Below are positions 12,852-26,900 of a stretch of 64,000 nt of DNA, one piece after another. Positions within the stretch are counted from its first letter, which is position 1; each line of letters begins with the position of its first letter. The notes beneath the pieces were generated by a model. It saw only the letters and a program-made list of their open reading frames with translations, made no database searches and was not told the DNA's origin. The DNA lies in assembly GCA_958450365.1 (NCBI GenBank), contig CAUEEP010000743.1, positions 5,829,001 through 5,893,000 of the forward strand, in the 5' to 3' direction. The stretch comes from Mesorhabditis belari. Taxonomy: Eukaryota; Nematoda; Chromadorea; Rhabditida; Rhabditidae. A program made the position numbers and the translations under genes.

Positions 12852-13197
12852 TAAAAGAATTTGTTTTTTTTTTCAACGAAAAGGAACGAAAAGACTTTCT
12901 GGACAGCTTAATAGAATGCCAAAAATGTTAAATGAGTCAGAAGAATCCTGTTTTGAACCGTTATTCGAACAAATCAAAGGCGTGGTGATGATAAAAGAGA
13001 AAGATTTTTCGGGGGGTTTTAAAGAATTGAATGGTAAAAGTGATAAGAGGGCAGAGGGGAGGTTTTTAGCTTTGACAAACGGTTATGTTTCTTTCCGTTT
13101 CCCTTTTCTCTTCTTCAATCACTCGGCATCGATTACGTGATCACAAGTGGTTCCCCGAAGTCTCCCAACAACGGATGGGACACAAAGCTGATGCACG
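12852..13197. other. Short intergenic stretch upstream of the first CRIB gene
   Basis: About 345 bases. An open frame crosses it but looks non-protein-like. A pyrimidine-rich stretch at about 13090-13120 may be the outron or promoter of the gene starting at 13198. Confidence 0.4.
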
Positions 13198-16026
13198 ATG
13201 CAAGACATTATGAAACTCTTCAAACCGACGCAGAAACCGACGCAAAATAATTTGTATATCTCGGATCCAAAAGAATTTCGGTGATTCGTTTTATTGTCCT
13301 TTTTTTTTTAGAGTTTTTCTTTTCAGACATGTTAAATCTATTTCTCGATTGGAGGGACAACGAATGTTAGATGATTTGGAAGAGATCTCTAAACCACCTC
13401 CACCTAGTCATGGTCGAAATTCTCTCATTATTGGTTTGTCATTTATTTGATCACAAGATCACAATGATCTTGTCTTAAACAGTTCCCTAAAACAAATTTT
13501 GATTTAGGATCTTCTATTATATCGGAAAAAGATGAAGCTGATCAGTCAGACAGGTAAATTATTCTTTTTCTTATGATATTGTTTACTTCTAGTTGGACAA
13601 ACTCTGAAGCAGACGATGAACCGATTGATCCTCGATTTCTCGACGATGACGAATCTGTTTATACGTATATTGATGATTTTCGATCAGTACGGTTAGTTGG
13701 CTGGCTGGCTGGCATAATTGGTTGGCTTATGAATTTTAAAGCTTCAGCGAAAGCACCTCTTCTCCACCACTATCCAGATCATTCTCTTTTGGCTCACTCT
13801 TCAGTGCCGCTTCTTTTCTTCACCCAAATAGCAAAGGTTTTTTTTAAAATTGAAAATTGAATCAAACTTATTGCATGGCTTAAACAATGATCAATTTTAG
13901 AAGGAAAACAAAGCACTCCTCCAATGCCGAAAACCCCTCCACCCCATCAACCACCAAATCCCAAAAACCCTCCCCCATCTCAGCCACCATCAACCCTAGC
14001 CCTTCCCGGAAAGTTTCGCAAAAACGACAAATCACCCAAAACGATTCCTAAGAATATACGTGTTCCACGCATAATTGAACCACAACCAACAACTTCAAAT
14101 GAACTCGATCAACTCCCAAAAGTACCCCCAAAAAGAAGACAATCCCTTCCCGATTGCCACTCGCAACCGTCAACCTCTAATAATTTTTCCGAGTTTTTAA
14201 TGATGATTCAAGGAGAACGACCTACACCACCCCCGAAAAGTTTTTTGGGAACTGAATCCGTGAAATTACCGATAAAAACTCCGGACAAGCCAGCTAGGGG
14301 TCGACCAGCTAAAGAAAAGAGCTTAAAGAATGATGCAGTGCCCCTGCCAACAACAAATCCACCAATAAGCCATTCATCATCAACTCCTGTCGTTTCTGAA
14401 TTGATTTCTCGATTTCAAAACGAAAGACGAGCCGAAATACGACCACCACCTCAACCGAAACCACAAATCCAACAAAAACCACAAACCCAACAAAAGCCTG
14501 TTATTCAAAAACTTCCGTTCATTGCCCAGAAACCTGTACTTCCTGAAAAACTTATACTACCGAAAATATTTTTGGAAAAAGAGAGCACCAATGGTGATTC
14601 AATGAGATTCGGAAAGAGACCTCAAATCAGTCCTAAACCGCAGCCTCCACCAAAAATCAATGTTCAACGAGTGACAAGCACTGACTCACACAATTATCTT
14701 GTTTGCAAGAATAATTTTGGATATGAGAGAAACGAGAAGAACTTTGAGAAATCTGTAAAGAAAATCGACGAGGCAAAGCCGATGATTCCAAAAAAACCAA
14801 TCAAACTTTTGGCACCACCACTAGCTCGGGTGAGTTTTTTTTTCAAGATTTCAACGCTATTAGAAATAGCTCTCTTTTACTCCACTAAATTATGAGTTCA
14901 ATAAATTCTTACCGTAAATACTGTAATAGTACTCCACCCCCCTCGTACAGTCGCGTAGTCGCAAAAGTTTTTTGGTATTTCATTTTTTTAGTATTTCAAA
15001 GCGCTCGTACTTTCAAAAAATGCGTCTTTGGTGTCAAAAAATAGCTGAAATTCAGGGCTATTTTTTGATACCTAAGTGCGCATTGTAGCATAAACCAGTG
15101 TCAAGAAAAACTCGTTCAAAGCTAGACTACGCAACGCTCCGCACCGTCATCATGGGGGTGGGGTAATAGCTGAAATTCAGGGCTATTTTTTGATACCTTT
15201 TTCAAACATTAGTTTCTCGACATTGCTTTATGCTACAATGTGCGCTTTGGTATCAAAAAATAGCCCTGAATTTCAACTATTTTTTGATACCTAAGTGCGC
15301 ATTGTAGCATAAACCAGTGTCGAGAAAAACTCATTCAAAGCTAGACTACGCAACACTCCGCACCGTATTTGATTTGTACTTATCTACTTATGCATTGTGC
15401 TTTACTTGATGATCTTTATACTTACCGTAAATACTGTAATAGTACCCCGCCGCCCTCGTAGAGTCGCGTAGTCCAAAAGTTGTTTAGTATTTCATTTTTT
15501 GTAAAGCACCCGTACTTTCAAAAAATGCGTCTTTCATATCAAAAAATAGCTGAAATTCAGGGCTATTTTTTGATACCAAAGCGCACATTGTAGCATAAAG
15601 CAATGTCGAGAAACTAATGTTTGAAAAAGGTATCAAAAAATAGTTGAATTTCAGGGCTATTTTTTGATACCTTTTTTAAACATTAGTTTCTCGACATTGC
15701 TTTATGTTACAATATGCGCTTTGGTATCAAAAAATAGCCCTGAATTTCAGCTATTTTTTGATACCTAAGTGCGCATTGTAGCATAAACCAGTGTCGAGAA
15801 AAACTCATTCAAAGCTAGACTACGCAACACTCCCGCACCGTCATTATGGGGGTGGGGTACTATTACAGTATTTACGGTACGTTTTATTTTAATCCCAAGG
15901 AATTCGATTTAAATTTAGCAATCAAGTCGATTGAAAACGGATGATACTGGAGTTGGTTCTTCGGTGATGAGTGATCTCGAGGCAAAGCTGAGAATTCGAC
16001 GAGAAAAACTTGCCTCTTTAGACTAG
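13198..16026 (+). CDS. CRIB-motif proline-rich protein 1, putative Cdc42/Rac effector (486 aa, seven exons)
   Basis: Exons 13198-13280, 13327-13433, 13508-13553, 13593-13691, 13748-13836, 13901-14829 and 15919-16026 join in phase (1,461 bases) to a single stop. The N-terminus has a CRIB-like motif, ISDPKEFRHVKSIS (residues about 20-33), matching I-S-x-P-x-x-F-x-H of PAK and WASP-type effectors but lacking the usual HVG end. An acidic patch follows (ADDEPIDPRFLDDDESVYTYIDD), then a Ser-rich exon, then a long disordered region with many PPPxP-type runs (TPPPHQPPNPK, RPPPQPKPQ) that could bind SH3, WW or EVH1 domains. The C-terminus ends with a helix (MSDLEAKLRIRREKLASLD). There is no kinase or WH2 domain. 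Family name not recognised; I infer a scaffold downstream of Cdc42 or Rac. Intron 6 carries two MITEs. Confidence 0.85.
14910..15368. repeat. Palindromic MITE, family B copy 2 (right end truncated)
   Basis: It starts TACCGTAAATACTGTAATAG, then contains the same nested TATCAAAAAATAGC palindromes as copy 1. The right terminal repeat is shortened, ending at GCACCGTATTT. It lies inside intron 6 of the CRIB gene. Confidence 0.8.
15422..15879. repeat. Palindromic MITE, family B copy 3
   Basis: Complete copy with TACCGTAAATACTGTAATAG at the left and TACTATTACAGTATTTACGG at the right. It is a second insertion in the same intron, in the same orientation as copy 2 and about 50 bases after it. Confidence 0.85.
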
Positions 16027-16938
16027 ATTCTTTTTAGTAAAGTTTTTTCTAAAATGTAAAAACTAACGAAAGTTACTAGGATTTTGGTAGTTTCAAAAAA
16101 GACCTTTTAGAAAACGTAGTATTTATTAGAAACACATTGTTTAGATTGATAATTGATAAAGTGAGTAAAGCAATCATTTTCAGATCATCATCCCATCATT
16201 TTCTATCTTTATTCATCTTTTCTTCTTTTCCACTTTTTATTTTCTTTCTCTTTCGGGTCCATAGTTTTTACTCTCATTTAATTTCTTTTTATGTGATGAT
16301 TCAACGAACGCTTTACAGCCAATAAACACTAATAAAAAGAAGACAAAAAAAAAATTACAAAGCATTAACAGATATGAATGTTTATAGGAAATTATAAAGA
16401 TTTTTCGTAAAGATTTATGGAGAAAGATTAGGAGAGAAAGAGTGAGAGATAAGTCTGATGAGTCAACCACTTTAAACCCCAACCATCCATATGAGCTCCG
16501 TTTTTTCTTACTTTTACAATCAGAAAAAGTTTATCCAATATTTTGGACTTTTTGCTTTAATTCTTGAATTTATTATGTTAATTTAAACTTTTTTTTTAAT
16601 TTTGTTTCTGTAAGATGAAAAAATCTAGCAAAAAATGGATACTATAAGCTAACACAAAGATAGAATCGCGCTTTTCTACTAAATACGTCTATTAAATCTC
16701 TATTCAAACAATGATATTATTTGAAAATAAGTTGTTTGTTTGAAAAGAGTTTGTTTAAACGCTTGTTTGAATAGAGAAAAGACACAGAAAAGCCCCATAT
16801 GGAGGCTGGCCTTCGAAAGGAAATCTCTCGCAAATTCATAAAAAGGAATGGTTAATATTTTTGAGTTAAAAATACTGTAAAGTCTCATTTTCTTTTACTA
16901 AAGTACGCCTAAAAGTAAAAGCTAAAAGTCTACTAATA
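16027..16938. other. Intergenic, no gene seen
   Basis: 3' flank of the first CRIB gene. T-rich and A-rich tracts only; open frames on both strands are low-complexity. Confidence 0.5.
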
Positions 16939-17458
16939 GGTTGATGCATAAGTCTTTTCGTTTTTTTCGTACTTCTGTTCAAAAAGTAACAAATTCACCA
17001 ATTAATCTATAGTTTGCTCTATAAAAAAAAGTGTTTTTTTTGTTCAATTTGCATCTTTTTAAATGAATTTCGGTTCACTTTCAAGCAAATTCGAGAGTGA
17101 AAAACGCCTTTTTCGTAAAAATCTATAAAAAAACTCTACGGAAAAATTGGCTGAATGAATTTCTCTGAAATTTTGGCGAAATATCAAACGTTTTTTTTTC
17201 TCTATCTTTTATCTATTGACACGAAGATAGGTTTTCTTTAGCTAAGGTGTCTAAACCGCATCATCGAGTTAGCCCTTTTTGACTACCCGACTTCATACTC
17301 TCAAGAAAATCCAGGCATTAAATATTTTTAAACCCGTTTTAATGTTATTTTGCAGAAAAATAATTGGGTTTTCTAATGAAATCAACCGTAGTTTAATTGG
17401 TGCATTTGTTGGCTTGAAACGGCAGACGAAAAGGAACAAAAACACTTATGCATCAACC
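16939..17458. mobile_element. Mariner-derived non-autonomous element (520 bp)
   Basis: Ends are GGTTGATGCATAAGTCTTTT and, inverted, GGTTGATGCATAAGTGTTTT, flanked by TA (16937-16938 and 17459-17460). No transposase is present. The right half (TTTAATGTTATTTTGCAGAA) and a stretch before it recur at 43.1-43.8 kb, where another element has split the copy. Confidence 0.88.
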
Positions 17459-17951
17459 TATTATTTTAAACTAAATTTAAGCAATTTTAAACTAAAATTT
17501 GTACTTTTATTTAAAGTTTTTATAGTTTCAATAGAATTCTTTAAAAAAAAAGAAACTTTTACTTCTCTGGAAAAGAACTTTCATTTGTTTTTTCATGAGA
17601 AAACGAACAGCTGGGCTTTTTAAAAGAACAAGGCTGTTAAAAGCACCCAAAATCCAAATTTCATCGGTATTTATTTGAAGACGTTATCCTGTTCTGCTTT
17701 TCCATTCTGAGCCTTATCTAGAAGGGCATACAGGCTCAGTTCTCTACTTCTCTCCTTCATTTTCTTTTCTTTTCTTTTTTTTTCTTTCTTCTCCTTCCTT
17801 TTGTGCCCTTTCCATTCGTGACGCATTGATTGCCATCCATCCAATCGTTTTCCCCTTTCCTTTGTCGATTTCACGTCTACAATCTATCAACTTTTGATTA
17901 CTAGCTTGATAACTTCTTGTTAAAGGAATTCTTTTAGTGTAAGCTCATGTT
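17459..17951. other. Upstream region of the second CRIB gene
   Basis: It includes a pyrimidine-rich run (about 17745-17800) and an acceptor-like AG (17936-17937), 14 bases before the ATG at 17952. No separate gene. Confidence 0.5.
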
Positions 17952-20900
17952 ATGATGGCGCGTCGACGAGATGGACCACTAACAAGCAATGACATTTCAT
18001 TGCCACAAGATTTTCGGTAATACAATGCATTGTTGAAAATCAGTTCACTAAAAATTCAGGTTTCATTCGATAATTTGAATTGAATTAAATTGCAAATTTA
18101 GATTCTGAAATGGTATTAGATTTACATAGAAAAATAGCTTTTAAATGAGTAATTTGAATCATATTGAAAAGATCATTAGAAGATCAACTAGACGATCAAC
18201 TAGAAGATCAACTAGAAGATCATTAGAAGATCAACTAGAAGATCAACTAGACGATCAACTAGACGATCAACTAGAAGATCAACTAGAAGATCATTAGAAG
18301 ATCAACTAGAAGATCAACACGACAACTAGAAGATCATTAGAAGACATTAAAAGTCAACTAGAAGATCAACAGAAGATCATTAGAGATCATAGAAGACATA
18401 AAGCAACTAGAAGACAACTAGAGATCATTAGAAGACAACGAAGATCAACTAGCGTCAACTGAGTCAACTGAGTCATTAGAAGATCAACTAGAAGATCAAC
18501 TAGACGATCAACTAGACGATCAACTAGAAGATCATTAGAAGATCAACTAGAAGATCAACTAGAAGATCAACTAGACGATCAACTAGACGATCAACTAGAA
18601 GATCAACCAGAAAATCAAATTCAGACATTTACAACATGTTGGCGTAAATTCATCAAGAGATGAAATAGTTGATGTAATGCTTCCACTCCCCAAGGCTTCT
18701 GCTTCTCGATATCAAGGTTTATAGCTGTAAAAAGTTATAGTTATATCGAATTTAAGTCTTTCATCGTGTCAATGAAACAATTTTTAGCTTCACCGAGAAA
18801 TCGTTATGCGCAAAGTCCTCAAAAATCTGCATCTCCAGTTTTTGTTGAAGGTCGAAGCAGAGAAGTGGCTGTTGATGTTCCTAAGTGATTTTCTATCCAA
18901 AAATTAATAAAGATTCAAATTCTTTAGCTCAAGTCAAGAAAGTGAGACTTGTTACGAGAAACCACGTCATAGCAATTCTTCTCTAGAAAGCGCAAAGTTT
19001 GTTTTTCAACGAGATTCTTCAAATGAAATTCTAGAAATGCCGCTCCTCGAAGTCCTCGAATGGGTGTAAATAGTAAAGCGTCGAAAAAGTATTTCAGACT
19101 CTTATTTTTAATCATTTAATTTTTAACAGACCATCATCTTCTGAGGAAACACCGATTTTCGCTAGTGATTATCATGCTCGAAATGTAATTTGAAATCTCG
19201 GGAGTGGGACAAATGCGACCTTTTTTTTGCGCACCCGGACATTTGCGCACCTTTTTTTCCGCACCTTGCCCATTAGCGCACCCTTTTTCGCGTTTTAAAA
19301 AAGCTCTAAAAAGCTAATATTAAATATTAACCAATTTCTATTCCAAAAGTTGTTTTTCTAGGTAATTTTAGGGCGTAGAATCGAAATTTTGACATATCAG
19401 AGCTTGTGGAAACAAACGGACGGAGTTATACAAAGAGAAAAATCGACAATTTTCTGTAATTTGATCTAGCCGTTTTGTCTTTCAAATTGTCTTTCAAATT
19501 GGTTCCACACGCTCTGTTATATCAAAATTTCGATTCTACGCCCTAAAATTACCTAGAAAAACAACTTTTGGAATAGAAATTGGTTAATATTAGCTTTTAG
19601 AGATTTTCCTCTTTGTATAACTCCGTCCGTTCGCTTCCACAAGCTCTGTTCTGTCAAAATTTCGATTCTACGCCCTAAAATTACCTAGAAAAAAACATTT
19701 GGAATAGAAATTGGTTAATATTTAATATTAGCTTTTTAGAGCTTTTTTAAAACGCGAAAAAAGGTGCGCTAATGGGCAAGGTGCGGAAAAAAAAGTGTGC
19801 AAATGTCCGGGTGCGCAAAAAAAAGGTCGCATTTGTCCCACTCCCGAAATCTCTCAAAATTCTCTCCAAATTCTCTCAAATTTGTTTAGGCACGAAATAT
19901 CCAAATGGGTTTAGATGGTGTACTTTATCAAAATGTACCCGAAGCATCTTTCGGACCATATAATAATATTAAGTTTGTTTTAAAGAACTCTTATTAGCAA
20001 AAATTTTCTTTAGTGCTCTTGGAATTGAAGCGCAAAAAGCACAGCCACCACCACTTCCACCAAAAAAGGAAAAAAAATGGACAATGCAACAAGATGAAGT
20101 GATTTTTAGTGTTCAAATGTTTAGATATTAGATAAATAATGCTAGAAATTGATAATGATAATGATAGAGCTGATAATGAGAATTTTAGGTGATTGTCGTT
20201 TTGCGGGAAGGTCCAGACAGTTTTGACATGGAACCAGTGCCACAAAAAGGCCGAGAGCCGTCTGTACAAATTAATATTGTAAGAATTAGCTTGTATTAAT
20301 ATTGTAGCTAAACTACTGGACAATGAAATATCATATTTGAAAAAACACTTTCGCACTTTTGCGCGTCTGTAACTCCCTTGTCTTTACCGTATTTCTAAAT
20401 ATTAATATTACCATTGTGTAGCCATTGAAAAGAGCTTTCAGAAAATGTATAACACTAATAGTTTAAACTCAAAGACAAGGGAGTTACAGACGCGCGAAAG
20501 TGGCGATCGTTTTTCAAATATCATATTTCATTGTACAGTACTGTATAAGTGTAAGACTTACAAAAGCAAATGCTTGAAATGACAACTGTTACAATAACGA
20601 CTCCGGCTTTGTTGGAGATGAATAACACGCAGACACAAGCCATACATGCCACCTGTAGTTGGTTGCCAAGCCATATCTAGATCTATTTCTATATAATATA
20701 TCAATATTCTTTCATTTATAAATCCAAATCTTTCAGCAACCGGCCAAAATTCGACCGCCCAGTGTCGCTCAAAACATGGAAAGGCCCGGTTTCCTCGGGA
20801 TGGGCATGGGACTAGGCATGGGGATGAGTTCGTTTCTTAAAACTATATAACGAATCCTGGGTTTGGTTTTCTAGTTGAACTAGAAATTTCAGCTTTGGGA

Positions 20901-23900
20901 TTAGGGTTGGACGATCCGATTCCAATCGATACCCCACCAAACTCCTACACACCACACGCACCCCCAACTCAAGAGTTCACTCTACCCGCTCCGCCACCAC
21001 AAAGCGCAGTCGGTTTTTAGCTTAAAGCTTCTCTAAATTCTGTATATCTGATTAAAGTATTTAGCTCTTAAGACTGAATATCTTTGATAAGAATTAAAGA
21101 AGTTGCCATGTCTTGTGATAAGAATTGAAGAAGTTCTTCGTTTTCTTGTCGATTACTTTGTTGATTACTTCTTACTTTGTTGATTACTTTACTTACTCTA
21201 ATGAAGAGGCTTACTTTATCGTTAAAAAATAGAATTAAGCTAGACTAAATTAATAAATTAAGCCCTTAATTTTTCAATTCTTGAATTTGCAAAAAAACCT
21301 TTGAAATTAATAGCTCACTTTTAAGCTATTTAATGACAAATGAAAGCTTCGGAGAGCTTGTATGGATTTTAGCTTTTTCCTTGTTCACAAAGAAAAAAAG
21401 CTTTTGCTCATTGAGAAAAAATACAATAAGAAAAACTTGGGTACTTATCAGTTATACCCTCACAAAGCTTATTAATCAACTAAATTAGCATCAAACTACT
21501 GTTTTACTTAGTTCAAGTTTAGCTATGCCTTTTGTAAGTGGGTCTAGAAGGATTTCTCTTGAACTACACATAATTAGACTAATTAGACTTGTTTTTATAT
21601 ACCATACACCTAAATGTTTGTGGGGGTATAACAAGAAAAGTCCCAAAACTTGTTCACTATTCGAATTTCTCAAGTATTCTTGAAACTTTTTATAATAGAA
21701 GCCAACAGTGTTGACGCGAAGCCTCTCAAGCGAGCCTCCTCCACAAAATGCGCCCATCTACGAGCCGACACAAACACAAAGGAAAAACATGAAAGTGAGC
21801 CCACTTTTTGAATTCTTAATACCGTATTTTCTCTAATAGTAATGCACCCCGGCCGAGCCGAGTTGGTGACTATTTTACGGTTTCCAAGCTTTTGCAGAAG
21901 CTCAACACTCAAATCCCCACTAGATCTCATCGTCAGCTACATTTTCCGATCCCACATCGATAGGTTCTGATAAGCGGTTCTCGAGATTTCGAGCAATTTA
22001 GACGACGCTCTGGGTGCACTACTATTAGAGAGAATACGATAGCTTTAACCTTTGCCAGTTTTGCTTTGAAAATTTCCCTTAAACTTACGGCTTTCAAAGT
22101 TTTCACAGAGGCTTACTTACAAGATATGCCAAATAATTTGGATCTCTTAATTTACAAATATTTATTGTAAATACAGTCATGGACAAAAGGCTTTCTTGGT
22201 TCTCAGAAGTTTGTTTTTCGTATACCCTATTTTCTCCAATGGTAGTACACACCGGCGAGCCGAGTTGGTGACGATTTTACGGTTTCCAAGCTTTTCCCAG
22301 AAGCTCAACACTCAAATCCCCACTAGATCTCATCGTCAGCTACATTTTCCGACCCCACATCGATAGGTTCTGATAAGCGTTTCTCGAGATTTCGAGCAAT
22401 TTAGGCGAGGTTCTGAGTGCACTACTATTAGAGAAAATACGATAATCAAAATTCTATCAAAAATATTCAAGCTTCTTAAACCCATTTGAACTTTTTACAA
22501 TCATAAAAGATTTTTCATTTTTCCGTAGGCTTATCGGTTATTGTAACTTTGAAAAGTACTCTAACCGACTTTATTTCACTCTCTAGCTAGCTTAAAACCT
22601 TTTTTCTTTTAAATATTATATATTTTCCAAATATTAGCATCTTATTTCTCATGTCAGAATCCATAAAGAAGAATAACACTAAGGATTCCCAAAGCAATCT
22701 CCTGCCTACATTTCGCTCATTTTTTTGTTAGCAGCACATTGCAAAATGTGGTCACATCATTCATTTAACTGCAAAGTGACGCATTATTTTTTGATCGTTT
22801 GATTTGATCCGTTTGATTCGCTCGTATCGTTTGATTCTGCGCTCCGTCCTCCCCTATCATCTGTTTTTGCGCCCATGCCCGCTTTTATCGATTAGTTTTC
22901 CGCCAAACACCAGCCTTTGATTCAGGAAGAAACGGGAGAAAGCGTTGACGGTATGGAACAATGAACAAATTCTCGATGAGACACCATCACTACCGGTGGC
23001 CGCTCCACGAACATCCACGAAGACCACTCCTGCTCCATTGCCACCAAGTCTTCCCGATATCCCGAAGAAAGTACCGGTAATTTGTTTAGATAACGACTAA
23101 TGTTCTCTCTTGATTTCTGATTATAAAGAAACTTTCTTATTATATTAGGAAACGACAGTCGCTCAAATCTTACAAACCAAGCTTTAGCTATTTGTAAACC
23201 TTTACCATTTTGTACATAAATGCAAATTGATCACTTACTTAGCCATTCACTTTTGCTTTTACAACTTCTATAAGACATTTTCAGCCTCCTCGGCCACCAC
23301 CACCCGCACAATCGCTCAAGCCAAACCTTATCTCAAAGAAGAACGTCGAGAGACAAGTAGAGTTGTAAATTTTCAATATTACACTACAAAACTTAGGCTG
23401 AGGAACCAGCTGCAGTTCGTGTTCGTGCTCCAGCTCCAGCTCCAGCTCCAGCTCCAGTTCCAGCTGCAGTTCGTGCTCCTCTTGCAAAAGAAACAGTTCC
23501 CATTGGACCAGCTTCTGCACAGATTGATCAAAAGCCTCGTGGTGTTTACACGAAACGATCGGAGATCAAAGTAAGTATAGATTTGGGGAAACGAAAACTA
23601 TCACTTTTAATCAGCTTCAACGTGTGCGCAGTCTTCAAGACGATTTTGGGGGCCATGCAGACGATGATGAAGAATTTTCCGATGAGGATTTCTATGCAAA
23701 TCATCAGCAACATTCGAGAAATCTGTAGGAAAGAGGGAAAGATATTTTTGAGAATACGTCAAATTTCAGTCAAGAGCCAGCTGGTGGAGGCGAGCATTTG
23801 ATCGAACCCGATGAGGCTCCAAGCTTTCCGGTAAACATTGAAAGGATACGCTTTTGATTTGTTTTTAGATTCCGGCACCAGCAAGACCGCTTTATTTAGC

Positions 23901-26900
23901 TGAGAGAACTCAGCTTCAAGATAAGGTTAATAGTTAAATTGTTTGCATTTTTGAATCTAAACTTTCTTTTTCTTTCTTTTTAGACGATCAAGCAACTCCA
24001 AGAGCAGTTGAGCATTCGTAAAGATCGTCAAAAATCGCATGACGCTGAGTTAAAGGTTTGATGGTTTGAAAATCATAAAAATATTGTAAATCTAAAACAT
24101 TTTCAACATATCATTGAAATTTTTAAGCAAATAGCCGCTGAGCTTCCGTCATTTGATGATGAAGAGAGAGACGAAGATGAGGAAACATTGATCAGTCAAC
24201 CACCTGGGCAATATTCAAATCCAGTTGGTGATGAAAAAAGTCTCGAAACCAGTGTTGTTCTGCAAAAGCTCCTTGCTTGAAACAGATATGCATAACAGCC
24301 ACATTTGACCATATTGTTGATCGCTTGCTAACCCTAGCTTTCCTCACGAGGCAAAGATATTCAGTTTTTAGTCTTGAAAACTGAATACCGTATTTTCTCT
24401 AATAGTAGTGCACCCCAACGAGCCGAGTTGATGACTATTTTACGGTTTCCAAGCTTTTGCAGAAGCTCAACACTCAAATCCCCCACTAGATCTCATCGTC
24501 AGCTACATTTTCCGATCCCACATCGATAGGTTCTGATAAGCGGTTCTCGAGATTTCGAGCAATTTAGACGACGCTCTGGGTGCACTACTATTAGAGAAAA
24601 TACGGTATTATGTCTCATCAATTAGAGCTTAATTACCGTAATCTAGCTGCCCTTGCCGGGAGCTCGAGTATCGCCGGGAGTCGTTCATCGCTCGCGAAGT
24701 AGCCAAAGCAATTCTTCTGTGGGTTTAACTCAAAAATAAATCTAAATTGATTTTGCAAAAGATAACGCAAAAGATATACATTTGTGGATAATGAAAAGTG
24801 ATGATGACGATGTTTTTAGATAACTCTCGGCCCTCCACCAGAACTACCATTCCCTGGACCAATGGTTTTAAACGTTTCCATTTTCATATAAATCTTTTTT
24901 TTAAGCAAAAAGCATCACCCGGACATTCGTCAGAGATGCACATTTTGACTGTAAATTTGAGTTTTTTTAAGGAGAAAAGCTACGATTTTAGGAACTCGAT
25001 GACATGCTTGAGACATATGAGGAAGAGCATCAAGGAAACCAGGTGAGAGAGCTGCAAAAATATAGACAAATGTCATTTCAGGTGGTTACAACTGGCTCAA
25101 GCATCTACAACTCCGATATGCAATACATTCATCATGCTACTCGTAAAGAGACGACAGAAATTTCACAGAAAGGTTCTTTTTATAAAGCGAATAGATACCG
25201 TCATCCGGTTACTTTATTTTAGGTTACCGTAAATTTCAGTCTGTCAAATTACAATACTCAAAGAGGGCGAACTATTCAATCAATCCTGTAGACTGAATCT
25301 TAATTTTAAAGGGGTATTCCGGTCGTAAAAGTGATTTCTTAGAACCACGACTACTTGTATACCTGTTGCAATTGCTTAAAGGGGTACTCTGGTCCCAACA
25401 AGTGATTTTCTAGAGCCATGACTATTTGTATACCTGTTGCAATTGCTTAAAGGGGTACTCTGGTCCCAAAAAGCAATTTCTTAGAACCACGACTACTTGT
25501 ATACCTGTTGCAATTGCTTAAAGGGGTACTCTGGTCCCAACAAGTGATTTTCTAGAGCCATGACTATTTGTATACCTGTTGCAATTGCTTAAAGGGGTAC
25601 TCTGGTCCCAACAAGTGATTTTCTAGAGCCACGACTACTTGTATACCTGTTGCAATTGCTTAAAGGGGTACTCTGTTCCCAAAAAGTGATTTCTTAGAAC
25701 CACGACTACTTGTATACCTGTTGCAATTGCTTAAAGGGGTACTCTGGTCCCAACAAGTGATTTTCTAGAGCCATGACTACTTGTATACCGGTCAACTCTT
25801 TTTTCGACTCTTAAAGCGACAAAATCTTACACAAATTCAAAAGCCTTATGGAAAAACGAAAGCTAATAGTTGAAGAGATTTTAGTGCACTATTTTAGTGC
25901 ATTTTAGTGCACTATGATATTTCATTTGTTATTTATTTTATGATACCGCTATGCACTATGATATTTCACCAGACTAAATAGATCCTTTAGTCACTATTAA
26001 TTTCCTATACCGTACCCCGTTTCAGCATTTCTTTGTCCTCCCTTTGTGGGTGTTCTAAAGAGCTTGATGGGTGGTCGAGCGCTCCCTTTTCCCCAACACA
26101 CCTCAAACCCATTTCCCTCTCAGCAAAAGCGGCCTGTGACAACAATTTTTGCGAAATGAGACAAATGAAATGAAATGAACGAAATGAAACAAAACAACAA
26201 TGAGAACATTTTAAGTACAAAACAATACAAGATTGATTCCAGAAATCAATCCCATCGTTGATCCAATCATGCAACAAGTTTTCAACAATTCAAAAATCAA
26301 TGCACCGACTGTTGAGAATTTTGATTTACTTAAACAGGTAGAATTTTGAGTTCTTAATGTTTTCATTAAATGAAAGATAAGAGATGTTTTTATTAAATGG
26401 AAGATAAGATATTTGGATATTGAAAGACAATACTGTACTTATAGGTTGGAGAATATCCAGCGGGCGCCATTGGAGAAAATGTTTCAGACGACGAAAAGCA
26501 AAAGCTCGCTCCTCAATCGTCAAAGAAAACTGAAAAAGTAGAGAAATTATACATTTAAAGCTTAACAATTAGTCCTTAAATTAGCCTAAGCTGACAGAAC
26601 TGCACTTCTTTGAATGGATGAAAGTTAAAATTTGATTGAATTGATCAATGACTAAAAAGTCACCATAGTTACTGTTATTTATAATATTAATACTTGTTCA
26701 GCAAAGGAGTTTTTAGAAAAAAGAGGCTCAATCTCAAAGGAAGTCAAGTCCAAATGACTATGCACTTTATTTGAACGTGAACAATGATGAGCAAAGAGAA
26801 ACTCAAGAGCCAAAGGTGACACTTTTTAATAACTTTATATATCAAAGTCTATTAAAGACTTACTTTATCTTAAAGTTACTTTATTTTAGGTTACCGTAAA

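Noticed and set aside
13198..16026. PAK, WASP or ACK identity for the CRIB proteins
   Set aside because: No kinase, WH1, SH3 or WH2/VCA sequence is present in either gene; only the CRIB motif and proline-rich tracts.
18171..18612. Possible CRISPR-like array
   Set aside because: Plain tandem repeat with no unique spacers, in a eukaryotic intron; the same holds for the other arrays in the window.
18997..19030. A 34-base intron in the second CRIB gene
   Set aside because: Removing it puts the following exon out of phase; keeping it (exon 18928-19065) preserves the frame.
20573..20680. Possible extra exon beginning CAAATGCTTGAAATGAC
   Set aside because: No good acceptor, and no donor that joins in phase; direct joining of 20278 to 20737 works.
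23227..23574. Overlapping frames rich in Gln/Leu on + and Glu/Leu on -
   Set aside because: Shadow frames of the true Ala-Pro-rich exon 23397-23570 of the second CRIB gene.
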